Assembly (NCBI GenBank): GCA_002869465.1
Contig: PKSW01000100.1
Coordinates: forward strand, 1 to 8,178
DNA from: Marinilabiliales bacterium
GTDB lineage: Bacteria > Bacteroidota > Bacteroidia > Bacteroidales > F082
DNA: 8,178 nucleotides
Reading direction: 5' to 3'
In this document: positions 1-5,777 of the stretch, one piece after another
Layout: each line of letters begins with the position of its first letter
Position numbering within the stretch: position 1 is the first letter of the stretch
Made by a program: the position numbers and the translations under genes
Notes under the pieces: generated by a model
What the model was told of the DNA's origin: nothing
Seen by the model: only the letters and a program-made list of their open reading frames with translations
Databases searched by the model: none

Positions 1-42
1 ATTACTGAAAACAAATAAAATCTCCCACCTGAATAATCCAGC

Positions 43-105
43 ATATCAACTGACACGAAAGAATAGACAATGTGCATCTTATACCTTATAAATTGTCAGT
101 TATAT
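43..105. repeat. Inverted repeat upstream of the DUF4249 gene
   Basis: AACTGACA at 48-55 and TGTCAGTT at 94-101 are perfect 8-base inverted repeats separated by 38 bases. The match extends outward as ATAT/ATAT if one C (47) is bulged. There is no T-run after either arm, so it is not a standard terminator. It could be a hairpin at the end of an upstream transcript or a protein-binding site. Nothing else in 1-172 could be assigned. The first bases are open in one frame for about 90 bases, but they are too few to identify as the end of a gene. Confidence 0.35.
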
Positions 106-156
106 ACTAGTTTCTGCAGCTTAGATAAAAAATTAAATGAAGAGAAGTTCGTAAAT

Positions 157-164
157 TAAATTTG
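157..164 (+). promoter_or_regulatory. Possible -7 promoter box TAAATTTG
   Basis: TAAATTTG is a full match to the Bacteroidota -7 consensus TAnnTTTG. The upstream -33 element is poor: the nearest candidate is ATG at 137-139 with a 17-base spacer. Transcription would begin near 170, giving a very short leader before the TTG start codons at 173 or 185. The match alone is weak evidence in AT-rich DNA. Confidence 0.25.
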
Positions 165-172
165 TCTCAAAC

Positions 173-1360
173 TTGCAGTACATATTGAAACCACGCATCT
201 TAAATAACGCACGCTTAGTTGCTTTTTCTCTCGCATTTACTGTCATATTATCATGCAATGAAACATACTGGCCAAAAATTAACGCCAGCGATGAGCGACT
301 GTTAGTAGTAGATGGTCATATAACAAATTGCAATCCTTGCCTCATTACACTCTCAAATGCATCCAGAATCTATACAGTTGCGAATACACCTATTACCGGA
401 TGTGAGGTTTCTTTAAAGGATAACTTCGGCATTGTGGAGAATCTGATCGAATCAGCGCCTGGCTCGTACACTTCTTCGAATGGTTTTAGAGGAATCGCAG
501 GAAGAAGTTATAAGCTCATTATTCGAACTCCATCAAATCAAACCTATGAATCTACTTTCGAGCAACTATATGCACCAACCGAAATAGAATCAGTATATAC
601 TGAAATTGAGACAAAATACAACCCAAACCAATTATACAGTAAAATAGGTTACCAGTTTTATATTAATACGCAGGAATCAGTCACAGATACAAACTATTTC
701 TTATGGCGATTACAAGCCACATACAAATACAATGTTGACTTTAAAATCAGGTATATTTTTGATCGAAGGACGTTAAAAATATTCCCCAACACTGATTCTT
801 TGTTTACGTGCTGGCATACATTTACGGTGAATCAGGTATTCACATATAGCACTGAAGGTCTTAGCATACCGAAAGTTGATAGATTTCCCTTACACTTTGT
901 GAGCACCGATACGAGACAACTTTCGATTCGATACAGCTTATTACTGAAGCAATTCAGCTTAACAAAAAATGCCTTTATTTTCTGGAAAGAACTCGAAAGA
1001 ATTCATACTGCTGACGGACCATTTAATGCACAACAACCCTTCCAGGCAAAAGGTAATATATCAAATAAAAATGATCCAAATGAGATTGTTTTGGGGTATT
1101 TCTTTGCTGCAGGTGTATCGGAACGTAGGGTGTTTTTTGAAAGACCACCATCCTCAGTTCCCTTTTATTATTCAACCTGTGAATTAACGCAACAAGACTA
1201 TGAGTCATATAATGATTTATGGATGACAGATCCGGGATATTGGCCCATATACGTTACACAAGATCCTTATGGAGGAAGGGCAGTAACTCACCCTGCATGC
1301 ATAGATTGCCGTGAAAGCGGCGGTGTCATAGCGAAACCGGATTTTTGGATAGATGAATGA
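173..1360 (+). CDS. DUF4249 family lipoprotein
   Basis: The 395-residue product has an N-terminal signal sequence (basic stretch to about residue 14, hydrophobic 15-26) ending in ILSC, so Cys28 is the probable lipidated residue and the protein should sit in an outer-membrane or periplasmic leaflet. Features typical of DUF4249 are visible: an N-terminal beta-rich part with a LVVDGHIT segment near residue 44, a PGSYTS segment near 96, a G-x-x-Y-x-L strand, and the C-terminal C-x-D-C...GG...KPDFW signature (Cys376, Cys379, 388-392). DUF4249 proteins often accompany TonB-dependent receptors; any such receptor would lie outside the window. Their molecular role is not established. The start is uncertain. 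No ATG precedes the signal sequence, an in-frame stop lies at 152-154, and TTG at 173 or TTG at 185 must be used unless ATT initiates. TTG185 gives a more usual n-region beginning MKPR. Confidence 0.85.
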   Translation: MQYILKPRILNNARLVAFSLAFTVILSCNETYWPKINASDERLLVVDGHITNCNPCLITLSNASRIYTVANTPITGCEVSLKDNFGIVENLIESAPGSYTSSNGFRGIAGRSYKLIIRTPSNQTYESTFEQLYAPTEIESVYTEIETKYNPNQLYSKIGYQFYINTQESVTDTNYFLWRLQATYKYNVDFKIRYIFDRRTLKIFPNTDSLFTCWHTFTVNQVFTYSTEGLSIPKVDRFPLHFVSTDTRQLSIRYSLLLKQFSLTKNAFIFWKELERIHTADGPFNAQQPFQAKGNISNKNDPNEIVLGYFFAAGVSERRVFFERPPSSVPFYYSTCELTQQDYESYNDLWMTDPGYWPIYVTQDPYGGRAVTHPACIDCRESGGVIAKPDFWIDE

Positions 1361-1407
1361 CTCACTTTTTAAAAACTATACTATCTTTATAATGACTCTT
1401 TTATAAA

Positions 1408-2478
1408 ATGATCAAACAATTTAATTTTAGATACAGGATCTTAAGTCACATTATTTTTTGGGTATTCATCTATTGTCTATTCCTATTCCCCACGCTGCTT
1501 TCAGGAAGATATTCAAACGAAACCTTTTTATTAAATTTATTGTACTTACCGTCTGATATTTTAAGCACTTATATTGTAATTTATTTTTTAATCCCTCATT
1601 TCTTATTCCAAAAGAAATATATACATTTCATACTTTCATATCTCGTATTTATTGTTGCGTTCTCTCTGCTGATATCACTTCCCTATGAGTACTTTGGTTT
1701 AAATCGCATTCTCGATGAAAACAGATGGAGTAGTTTTGAAGAGTATGTAAAATTAACATTTCTCTGGACAATTGTTGTACAGTTTATGATCACTGGACTG
1801 GCATCTACCATTAAAGTTGCGAAAAATTGGCTGTGGGTTATCCAGGAAAAACAAAAGATTGAAAAAGATAAAATAGAAATTGAACTTAAGTTAAGGGAAT
1901 CAGAATTAAAATTTCTTAAAGCTCAGATACACCCCCACTTTTTGTTCAACACATTAAATAATTTATATGGTCTGACTTTGGAGAAATCAGACCTGGCATC
2001 AGAAGTCGTTGTTAAACTTTCAGAAATGCTTGATTATATGCTGTATGAATGCAATGAGAACCTTGTGCCGCTTGAAAAGGAAATTAAACTTCTTGAAAAT
2101 TATATCGCCCTCGAAAAAATCAGGCATGACGAATCACTTGATATTGCATTTACAATTGATGGACGATTAAAGAATCTGAAAATAGCCCCTTTGATATTAC
2201 TTCCTTATGTTGAAAACGCTTTTAAACATGGTATGAGTAAACAGGCTGACAGGAAATGGCTGCATATCAATATCAATATCGAAAATCATTATTTAAAATA
2301 TTCAGTCAGCAATTCGAAAGAAGTTGGAGAAGTTACAGCAAACCAGGTATCTGAAGGCATCGGCCTTGAAAACCTGAGGAAAAGGCTTATATTACAATAT
2401 AAACATGGTTTTAAATTGGATATAAAAGACGATGGAAATGAGTTTAAAGCTTATTTAGAATTGAAACTAGCATCATAA
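1408..2478 (+). CDS. LytS-type sensor histidine kinase (His_kinase family)
   Basis: A 356-residue inner-membrane kinase. Four hydrophobic segments (about 11-31, 40-65, 73-92, 114-135) form the N-terminal sensor region, with no large extracytoplasmic domain, so it may sense a membrane-associated or small ligand. A charged coiled-coil linker (about 145-170) leads to the dimerisation/phosphoacceptor motif KAQIHPHFLFNTLNN (171-185), in which His177 is the expected phosphorylated residue. An N-box-like LLPYVENAFKHG (264-275) and G-box GIGLENLRKRL (317-327) give the ATP-binding domain. This layout and the PHFLFN motif are those of the LytS/YehU class rather than HisKA kinases. It lies 47 bases after the DUF4249 gene with no clear terminator between them and 9 bases before its response regulator, so co-transcription with the regulator is very likely. 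The input signal is unknown. Confidence 0.93.
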   Translation: MIKQFNFRYRILSHIIFWVFIYCLFLFPTLLSGRYSNETFLLNLLYLPSDILSTYIVIYFLIPHFLFQKKYIHFILSYLVFIVAFSLLISLPYEYFGLNRILDENRWSSFEEYVKLTFLWTIVVQFMITGLASTIKVAKNWLWVIQEKQKIEKDKIEIELKLRESELKFLKAQIHPHFLFNTLNNLYGLTLEKSDLASEVVVKLSEMLDYMLYECNENLVPLEKEIKLLENYIALEKIRHDESLDIAFTIDGRLKNLKIAPLILLPYVENAFKHGMSKQADRKWLHININIENHYLKYSVSNSKEVGEVTANQVSEGIGLENLRKRLILQYKHGFKLDIKDDGNEFKAYLELKLAS

Positions 2479-2487
2479 ACTAAAAAA

Positions 2488-3213
2488 ATGAAAACTAGAT
2501 GTGTAATTATCGATGATGAACCTATTGCCAGAAGTGTCATAAAAAAACATCTGGAAAATATTCCTAATACAAATGTTATCGCTGAATGCAGGAATGCAAT
2601 GGAGGCAATTTCTGTCCTTCAGAAAGATAAAGTTGATTTGATGTTCCTTGACATTCAAATGCCTAAGCTGACTGGTCTTGACTTTCTAAAAACTCTTAAA
2701 AACCCTCCAAAAGTAATTATTGTTACCGCATACCGCGATTTTGCCATTGAAGGATATGAGTTGGACGTAATTGATTATCTGCTGAAGCCTGTTTCCTTCG
2801 AAAGGTTTTTAAAGGCCATGAATAAATACTTTGAAAACAATGACTCAAGGCCAATCCTCCTGTCAGATGACAGGCAATCGCTGTCACCCGACCTATTCAT
2901 TTATGTAAAAGAAAATAAAAAAGTACAGAAAATCTATCTGAAGGATATTCTTTACATTGAGAGTTTAAAAGAATATATCCGAATACATACTAATTCAAAT
3001 AAAATAGTTACGAAAGTTCAGATTGGATATATTGAAAAACAATTACCTCAAGATCATTTCTTAAGGATTCATAAATCCTTTATTGTAGGCTTAATGCATG
3101 TAACAGCATTTACATCACACTCCATTGAGATCGGAGATATAGAACTTCCATTAAGCAGAAGCTATAAAGAATCCGTGTTAAAATCATTAAAATATTATGA
3201 TAAAACGCTTTAA
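2488..3213 (+). CDS. LytTR-family DNA-binding response regulator
   Basis: A 241-residue cytoplasmic response regulator. The receiver domain (about 3-118) has the acidic pair Asp9/Asp10, phosphoacceptor Asp55 in LDIQMP, Thr80, and Lys100-Pro101, so all catalytic residues are present. A linker (about 119-134) leads to a LytTR domain (about 135-236), recognised by IYLKDILYIESLKEYIRIHT (149-168), FLRIHKSFIV (191-200) and LPLSRSYKE (220-228). LytTR domains bind short direct repeats usually spaced by about one helical turn, most often to activate genes for secreted or surface products. The gene is almost certainly paired with the kinase just upstream. The next plus-strand genes are two secreted-peptide cassettes whose promoters carry phased repeats, which makes them obvious candidate targets, although no direct evidence links them. 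Confidence 0.95.
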   Translation: MKTRCVIIDDEPIARSVIKKHLENIPNTNVIAECRNAMEAISVLQKDKVDLMFLDIQMPKLTGLDFLKTLKNPPKVIIVTAYRDFAIEGYELDVIDYLLKPVSFERFLKAMNKYFENNDSRPILLSDDRQSLSPDLFIYVKENKKVQKIYLKDILYIESLKEYIRIHTNSNKIVTKVQIGYIEKQLPQDHFLRIHKSFIVGLMHVTAFTSHSIEIGDIELPLSRSYKESVLKSLKYYDKTL

Positions 3214-3228
3214 TTTTTGATGTGTATC

Positions 3229-3298
3229 TCGGGATCATAAGATAGCATGTTCGCCTCGCCAACACAGGATCAACGAAGTTAATCCTGCCACCCCGACA
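3229..3298 (+). other. Degenerate tRNA-3'-end-like sequence
   Basis: AATCCTGCCACCCCGACA (3281-3298) looks like the 3' half of a T-arm plus acceptor strand of a bacterial tRNA. CAGGAT (3265-3270) pairs with ATCCTG (3282-3287), and TCGGG (3229-3233) pairs with CCCGA (3292-3296) as an acceptor-like closing stem. However, the loop between CAGGAT and ATCCTG is 11 bases, the whole is only about 67 bases, two acceptor positions mismatch, and no convincing D-arm or anticodon loop exists. It is therefore not a functional tRNA. It could be a decayed tRNA, a leftover integration-site fragment, or a simple GC-richer hairpin after the response regulator. Confidence 0.25.
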
Positions 3299-3383
3299 AC
3301 TGAAAATCTGTAAATTAGCTAGCTATAAAAGAGTGGCTTTTTGTTTTATATGTCAGATTCTATGTCAGTCAGGAATGTAGTAT

Positions 3384-3431
3384 AAAAAACCCCCGTTAAT
3401 GAATGAAGGGAATTTAGCTTCATTAACGAGG
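3384..3431 (-). terminator. Minus-strand terminator-like hairpin with no assigned gene
   Basis: CGTTAATGAA (3394-3403) pairs perfectly with TTCATTAACG (3419-3428), and two more G-C pairs follow after one mismatch. Read on the minus strand, the stem is followed directly by six T residues (A-run 3384-3389). No minus-strand protein gene precedes it, so it may end a small minus-strand RNA or transcription running antisense to the peptide genes. A 25-codon minus-strand frame (3365-3442) overlaps it, but it has no supporting features. The rest of 3299-3504 holds only AT-rich DNA, a palindrome AGCTAGCT, and ATTGAC/GTCAAT at 3485-3500. Confidence 0.5.
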
Positions 3432-3504
3432 AACTCATCCATTATGCTTAGTGAGAAAGCTTACCACCCAAAAATAATAAAATAATTGACGAATGTCAAT
3501 TTAT

Positions 3505-3574
3505 AGTTAATAAACTGTTAACTAACAAATAATTAACATGCATTTTGTTTTCTTGATAGTATCTTAGCTCCACT
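3505..3574 (+). promoter_or_regulatory. Duplicated upstream region, copy 1: three phased 11-base repeats plus promoter
   Basis: Three consecutive 11-base units, AGTTAATAAAC (3505-3515), TGTTAACTAAC (3516-3526) and AAATAATTAAC (3527-3537), each end in AAC and stack at one helical turn. The middle unit plus the next base forms the palindrome TGTTA-AC-TAACA. Downstream, TATCTTAG (3560-3567) matches the Bacteroidota -7 consensus TAnnTTTG except for one base. ATG at 3538-3540, 19 bases upstream, is the best -33 candidate. All 70 bases recur at 3891-3960 with one change (C3522 to G). I infer that the repeats bind a transcription factor, possibly the adjacent LytTR regulator. Confidence 0.6.
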
Positions 3575-3595
3575 ATTAATAAAAATACATTTACA

Positions 3596-3805
3596 ATGAA
3601 AACTAAAATTACCGCCGTACTAATGGCCATGATGTTCTTCTTAACTATTTCAGTATTTGCTGATAATGACACGCCTACAAAAACAAAGATTTTACCTGAC
3701 TGCGGTTGTGGAGATCCAATTATCGATGATGATGGTAACATCATTGATTACACAATGCCACCATGGTGGATAGGTCCGCCAGAATCACTCCCTGATCATC
3801 AGTAA
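3596..3805 (+). CDS. Small secreted peptide, copy 1 (unknown family)
   Basis: A 69-residue product with a clear Sec signal peptide: MKTK n-region, hydrophobic core 5-19, and SVFA before the expected cleavage after Ala22. The mature part would be 47 residues, acidic, with Cys36 and Cys38 in DCGC and a run of Asp at 44-46. It ends in a tryptophan/proline-rich tail in which P55, W58, P61 and E63-S64-L65-P66-D67 are shared with the neighbouring peptide. The ATG follows AAAATACATTTACA, an AT-rich leader without Shine-Dalgarno, as is usual in Bacteroidota. It has its own conserved upstream region and terminator, so it is a one-gene unit. I recognise no family. A signalling peptide, bacteriocin-like factor or envelope peptide are all possible. 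Reality as a gene is supported by the paralogue, which keeps signal peptide, length and C-terminal motif. Confidence 0.82.
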   Translation: MKTKITAVLMAMMFFLTISVFADNDTPTKTKILPDCGCGDPIIDDDGNIIDYTMPPWWIGPPESLPDHQ

Positions 3806-3830
3806 TCAACTCTATACACTCTTGAAAGAT

Positions 3831-3858
3831 AGCCCTGGTTTTTTCTGGGGCTTTTTTT
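3831..3858 (+). terminator. Terminator of peptide gene 1
   Basis: AGCCCTGG (3831-3838) pairs with CTGGGGCT (3845-3852), using two G-U pairs, around a six-T loop. Seven T residues (3852-3858) end it. It starts 25 bases after the peptide stop codon. A sister terminator with the same AGCCCTGG arm follows peptide 2, so the duplicated unit included its terminator. Confidence 0.8.
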
Positions 3859-3890
3859 ATGAAATAACAAATCTGATAAAAGTTATGTTA

Positions 3891-3960
3891 AGTTAATAAA
3901 CTGTTAAGTAACAAATAATTAACATGCATTTTGTTTTCTTGATAGTATCTTAGCTCCACT
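3891..3960 (+). promoter_or_regulatory. Duplicated upstream region, copy 2
   Basis: This is identical to 3505-3574 over 70 bases except that G3908 replaces C3522. The change falls in the two-base centre of the TGTTA-NN-TAACA palindrome and leaves both arms intact. The 11-base units are 3891-3901, 3902-3912 and 3913-3923. The candidate -7 box TATCTTAG is at 3946-3953. A fourth, weaker unit (AGTTATGTTA, 3881-3890) precedes it here but not in copy 1. Below 3960 the leader is 18 bases, compared with 21 in copy 1. Confidence 0.6.
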
Positions 3961-3978
3961 AAAAAAAATACATTTACA

Positions 3979-4185
3979 ATGAAAACTAAAATTGCTTCAC
4001 TCCTTATGATTTGTATTTTCTTCCTGTCAGTTTCAGCTTTTGCGGATGGTATTCCTCAAGAACTGGCGCAACAGATGGGCACTGAATACCTTGGACCACC
4101 AGATGTCAATAATCCCCACGACATTTATTACGACAGACCATCTTATTGGATGATTCCTGATGAATCATTGCCGGATATATGGTAA
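3979..4185 (+). CDS. Small secreted peptide, copy 2 (paralogue of copy 1)
   Basis: A 68-residue product with a Sec signal peptide (hydrophobic core 5-19, SAFA, cleavage after Ala22), 13 of 22 signal-peptide residues identical to copy 1. The 46-residue mature part lacks the cysteines of copy 1 and differs through residues 23-49. It then aligns again from about residue 50: Y51, P54, W57, P60 and E62-S63-L64-P65-D66 match, giving 9 of 19 identical residues at the C-terminus. The start codon follows the same AAAATACATTTACA leader as copy 1, and the first 15 coding bases are identical. It ends in its own terminator. The product is probably exported to the periplasm or beyond; its function is unknown. 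Conserved ends with a variable middle suggest that the tail is the part recognised by a common partner. Confidence 0.82.
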   Translation: MKTKIASLLMICIFFLSVSAFADGIPQELAQQMGTEYLGPPDVNNPHDIYYDRPSYWMIPDESLPDIW

Positions 4186-4207
4186 TAATTGCCTTTCTCT
4201 AAACAAT

Positions 4208-4234
4208 AGCCCTGGAATCTTCCGGGGCTTTTTT
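4208..4234 (+). terminator. Terminator of peptide gene 2
   Basis: AGCCCTGGAA (4208-4217) pairs with TTCCGGGGCT (4220-4229) through one T-G wobble, with a two-base nominal loop that probably opens to four. T residues 4229-4234 follow. It lies 22 bases after the stop codon and abuts the minus-strand terminator element at 4248, so the two strands are terminated convergently here. Confidence 0.85.
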
Positions 4235-4247
4235 GTTTGTCTCCATA

Positions 4248-4321
4248 TAAAAAGCCCCGTCAAAAAGGGTGAACTATTTGAATGGGGCTCATTCTTCCTA
4301 ACTCATTACCATATAAGTTAG
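4248..4321 (-). repeat. 74-base two-hairpin repeat, copy A (minus-strand terminator element)
   Basis: It is identical to 6850-6923 at 73 of 74 bases (A4282 versus G6884), in the same orientation. On the minus strand the first hairpin pairs 4313-4321 with 4298-4306 (nine pairs, six-base loop). The second pairs AGCCCC with GGGGCT (4284-4289 with 4253-4258), reinforced by TCAAA/TTTGA (4277-4281 with 4260-4264), then runs into five T residues. One pair of the first hairpin is G-U on the minus strand but C-A on the plus strand, which supports minus-strand RNA. The homology stops exactly at the outer base of the first hairpin. It would terminate the ligase gene transcript ending at 4448. Confidence 0.75.
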
Positions 4322-4447
4322 GACTTTGCAAAGCTAAGCATAAACACCCTCTGTTTGAATCAACGGCATTGTCTGGTGTGCGCCCGAAGTGAAGCCTGCA
4401 GGATGCGACTCGTGCTATTTGGGATTGACAAAAATAAATTGATGGAG
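4322..4447. other. Gene-free GC-rich patch after the ligase gene
   Basis: These 126 bases include a stretch (about 4362-4416) that is roughly 60% GC, strikingly above the AT-rich surroundings. They contain CCTGCAGG, the palindrome CTTTGCAAAG, and an AAACA/TGTTT hairpin. A minus-strand frame runs through this patch and the repeat next to it, but it begins inside the ligase gene and has no family features. On the minus strand this would be the 3' untranslated part of the ligase transcript. Origin is unknown; a remnant of a dispersed repeat or mobile element is possible. Confidence 0.4.
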
Positions 4448-5641
4448 TTACACTTTGCTCATTGATCTTTTTGATATGAAAAAAAGCGAGAAGAAAAAAG
4501 CAAAAAATACAATTCCCCAAAACCTCTCGAACATGGACTCGAACAAAAGATGAAAGCCAATCAAAAAAAGAAATACGACCGACAATATTTCAAACTGATC
4601 CTTCAGGTAATATAAAGGAAGTATGAATAAGAGGAGCAGCGCAATGAAGCCGATCAGCCCTAAGGATATAAATGTTTCCAAATACTGGTTGTGGGCATTC
4701 AACTGATGTTCATAGGCGTCCATATAACCTTTTGACAGGTATCTTTTATTCAATGCTGATTGAGCGTCACCCGTTCCCTGACCAAAAAAAATATTTTCCT
4801 CAATGACGTTCAGGGATTCTTGCCAGATTAAAAATCGCGTATGTGTGTTTTCGGTGGGTGTTTTTTGAATGTTTTCTGAAAAAATCCTGAACCTGTGATT
4901 TGTTACACCTGAATAAACAAACGAAGATATCATCACAACAAGAAAAACAGTTCTTTTTGAGAGTTTGTAAGTGGCGCTGAATTCATGAAAGAATATAAAA
5001 GACAAACTTAAAATGCCACTGATAATACCAATTTTTGAGGAAATGAGATATACAATAAATGCGAAATATAGCATTACAAAGTACAGGACCCGTTTCAGCA
5101 TGATTCCCATGCCTTTTTCTGTCGAAATCAACTGCCACACGATGTGCATTGAAAAAACCACATACAAGGCAAAATAAGAAGGATGCAAAAAATAGGAGAA
5201 ATGGATGTAATACAAATTACCATATGTAAAATCCTGTAAAGCAATAAACAGGCAAATAATGGAAGCCGTGAAATTTGAAATAACAAATGAAATCAAATAC
5301 CATTTCCTTTTTTGATATAGCGAAGAACTCAATAAAGTTAATATGGGTATAATGAAAAATGATGATTTATTTTCCATTTTTAACAAGCCTGCATTCAGGT
5401 TTTCAGAATACAAGAGTCCGAAACCATAGAGAAAATAGAATCCCGCAAGAATGAAAAAAAAGATATTCAAATGAATGGATAGCTTTGAAATATAGAATTT
5501 TATGATGGAGATAATGGCCCATATTACCATTAGAAAAGGAGTAACTTTATCAAGTAAAAGTGAAACATTATAAAATGGCAAGCTGAAAACAAACAATACA
5601 ATAATGCATGTTTCTATTCGCTCAAGGGATTTTAATGACAT
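4448..5641 (-). CDS. O-antigen ligase/polymerase-family membrane protein (Wzy_C domain)
   Basis: A 397-residue protein with about ten to twelve membrane segments across its length. The Wzy_C region (roughly 195-345) shows the family marks: a conserved Arg in HTRFLIWQESLNVI (267-280), the GQGTGD turn (287-292), and AHNQYLETFISLGLIG (316-331) in the large periplasmic loop, where His317 corresponds to the residue essential in ligases. An E-x-x-x-x-R-x-x-G segment near 368-376 is also typical. Members transfer undecaprenyl-linked glycans to an acceptor (lipid A core or protein) or polymerise repeat units; sequence alone does not separate WaaL from Wzy roles. The length is normal. The first ATG after a non-coding gap is used, with an AT-rich leader and no Shine-Dalgarno. 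The acyltransferase gene upstream is 136 bases away, without a terminator between, so shared transcription is possible. Confidence 0.85.
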   Translation of the reverse strand: MSLKSLERIETCIIVLFVFSLPFYNVSLLLDKVTPFLMVIWAIISIIKFYISKLSIHLNIFFFILAGFYFLYGFGLLYSENLNAGLLKMENKSSFFIIPILTLLSSSLYQKRKWYLISFVISNFTASIICLFIALQDFTYGNLYYIHFSYFLHPSYFALYVVFSMHIVWQLISTEKGMGIMLKRVLYFVMLYFAFIVYLISSKIGIISGILSLSFIFFHEFSATYKLSKRTVFLVVMISSFVYSGVTNHRFRIFSENIQKTPTENTHTRFLIWQESLNVIEENIFFGQGTGDAQSALNKRYLSKGYMDAYEHQLNAHNQYLETFISLGLIGFIALLLLFILPLYYLKDQFEILSVVFLFLIGFHLLFESMFERFWGIVFFAFFFSLFFISKRSMSKV

Positions 5642-5777
5642 TTATATACTTTTTAAAAACAGCATCCTTAAAAAATAATCCCAACAACAGGTTTCTTAGC
5701 GTGTTTAGATATAAATCTGCAATGATGCGATAAAGATAAAATGATTCTGAAAAGAATTTATCTGATGCAAATATTCT

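Noticed and set aside
969..1208. Open frames on both strands inside the DUF4249 gene
   Set aside because: They lie wholly within a gene with a convincing family signature through its C-terminus, and show no signal or motif of their own.
3496..3744. 82-codon minus-strand frame antisense to peptide gene 1
   Set aside because: It spans the conserved control region and signal-peptide codons. The paralogous cassette does not keep a matching frame, so it is best explained as a shadow.
3704..3754. Asp-rich segment of peptide 1 as an EF-hand calcium loop
   Set aside because: With Gly47 at loop position 6, positions 1 and 12 are not acidic, so the calcium-binding pattern is incomplete.
3505..3960. 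Two 70-base repeats as a CRISPR or insertion-sequence terminal repeat
   Set aside because: There are only two copies, each directly in front of a paralogous gene with its own terminator; the arrangement is a gene duplication, and no transposase or target duplication is visible.
4260..4520. 86-codon minus-strand frame through repeat copy A and the GC-rich patch
   Set aside because: It starts inside the ligase coding region in another frame, ends within the terminator element, and has no recognisable domain.
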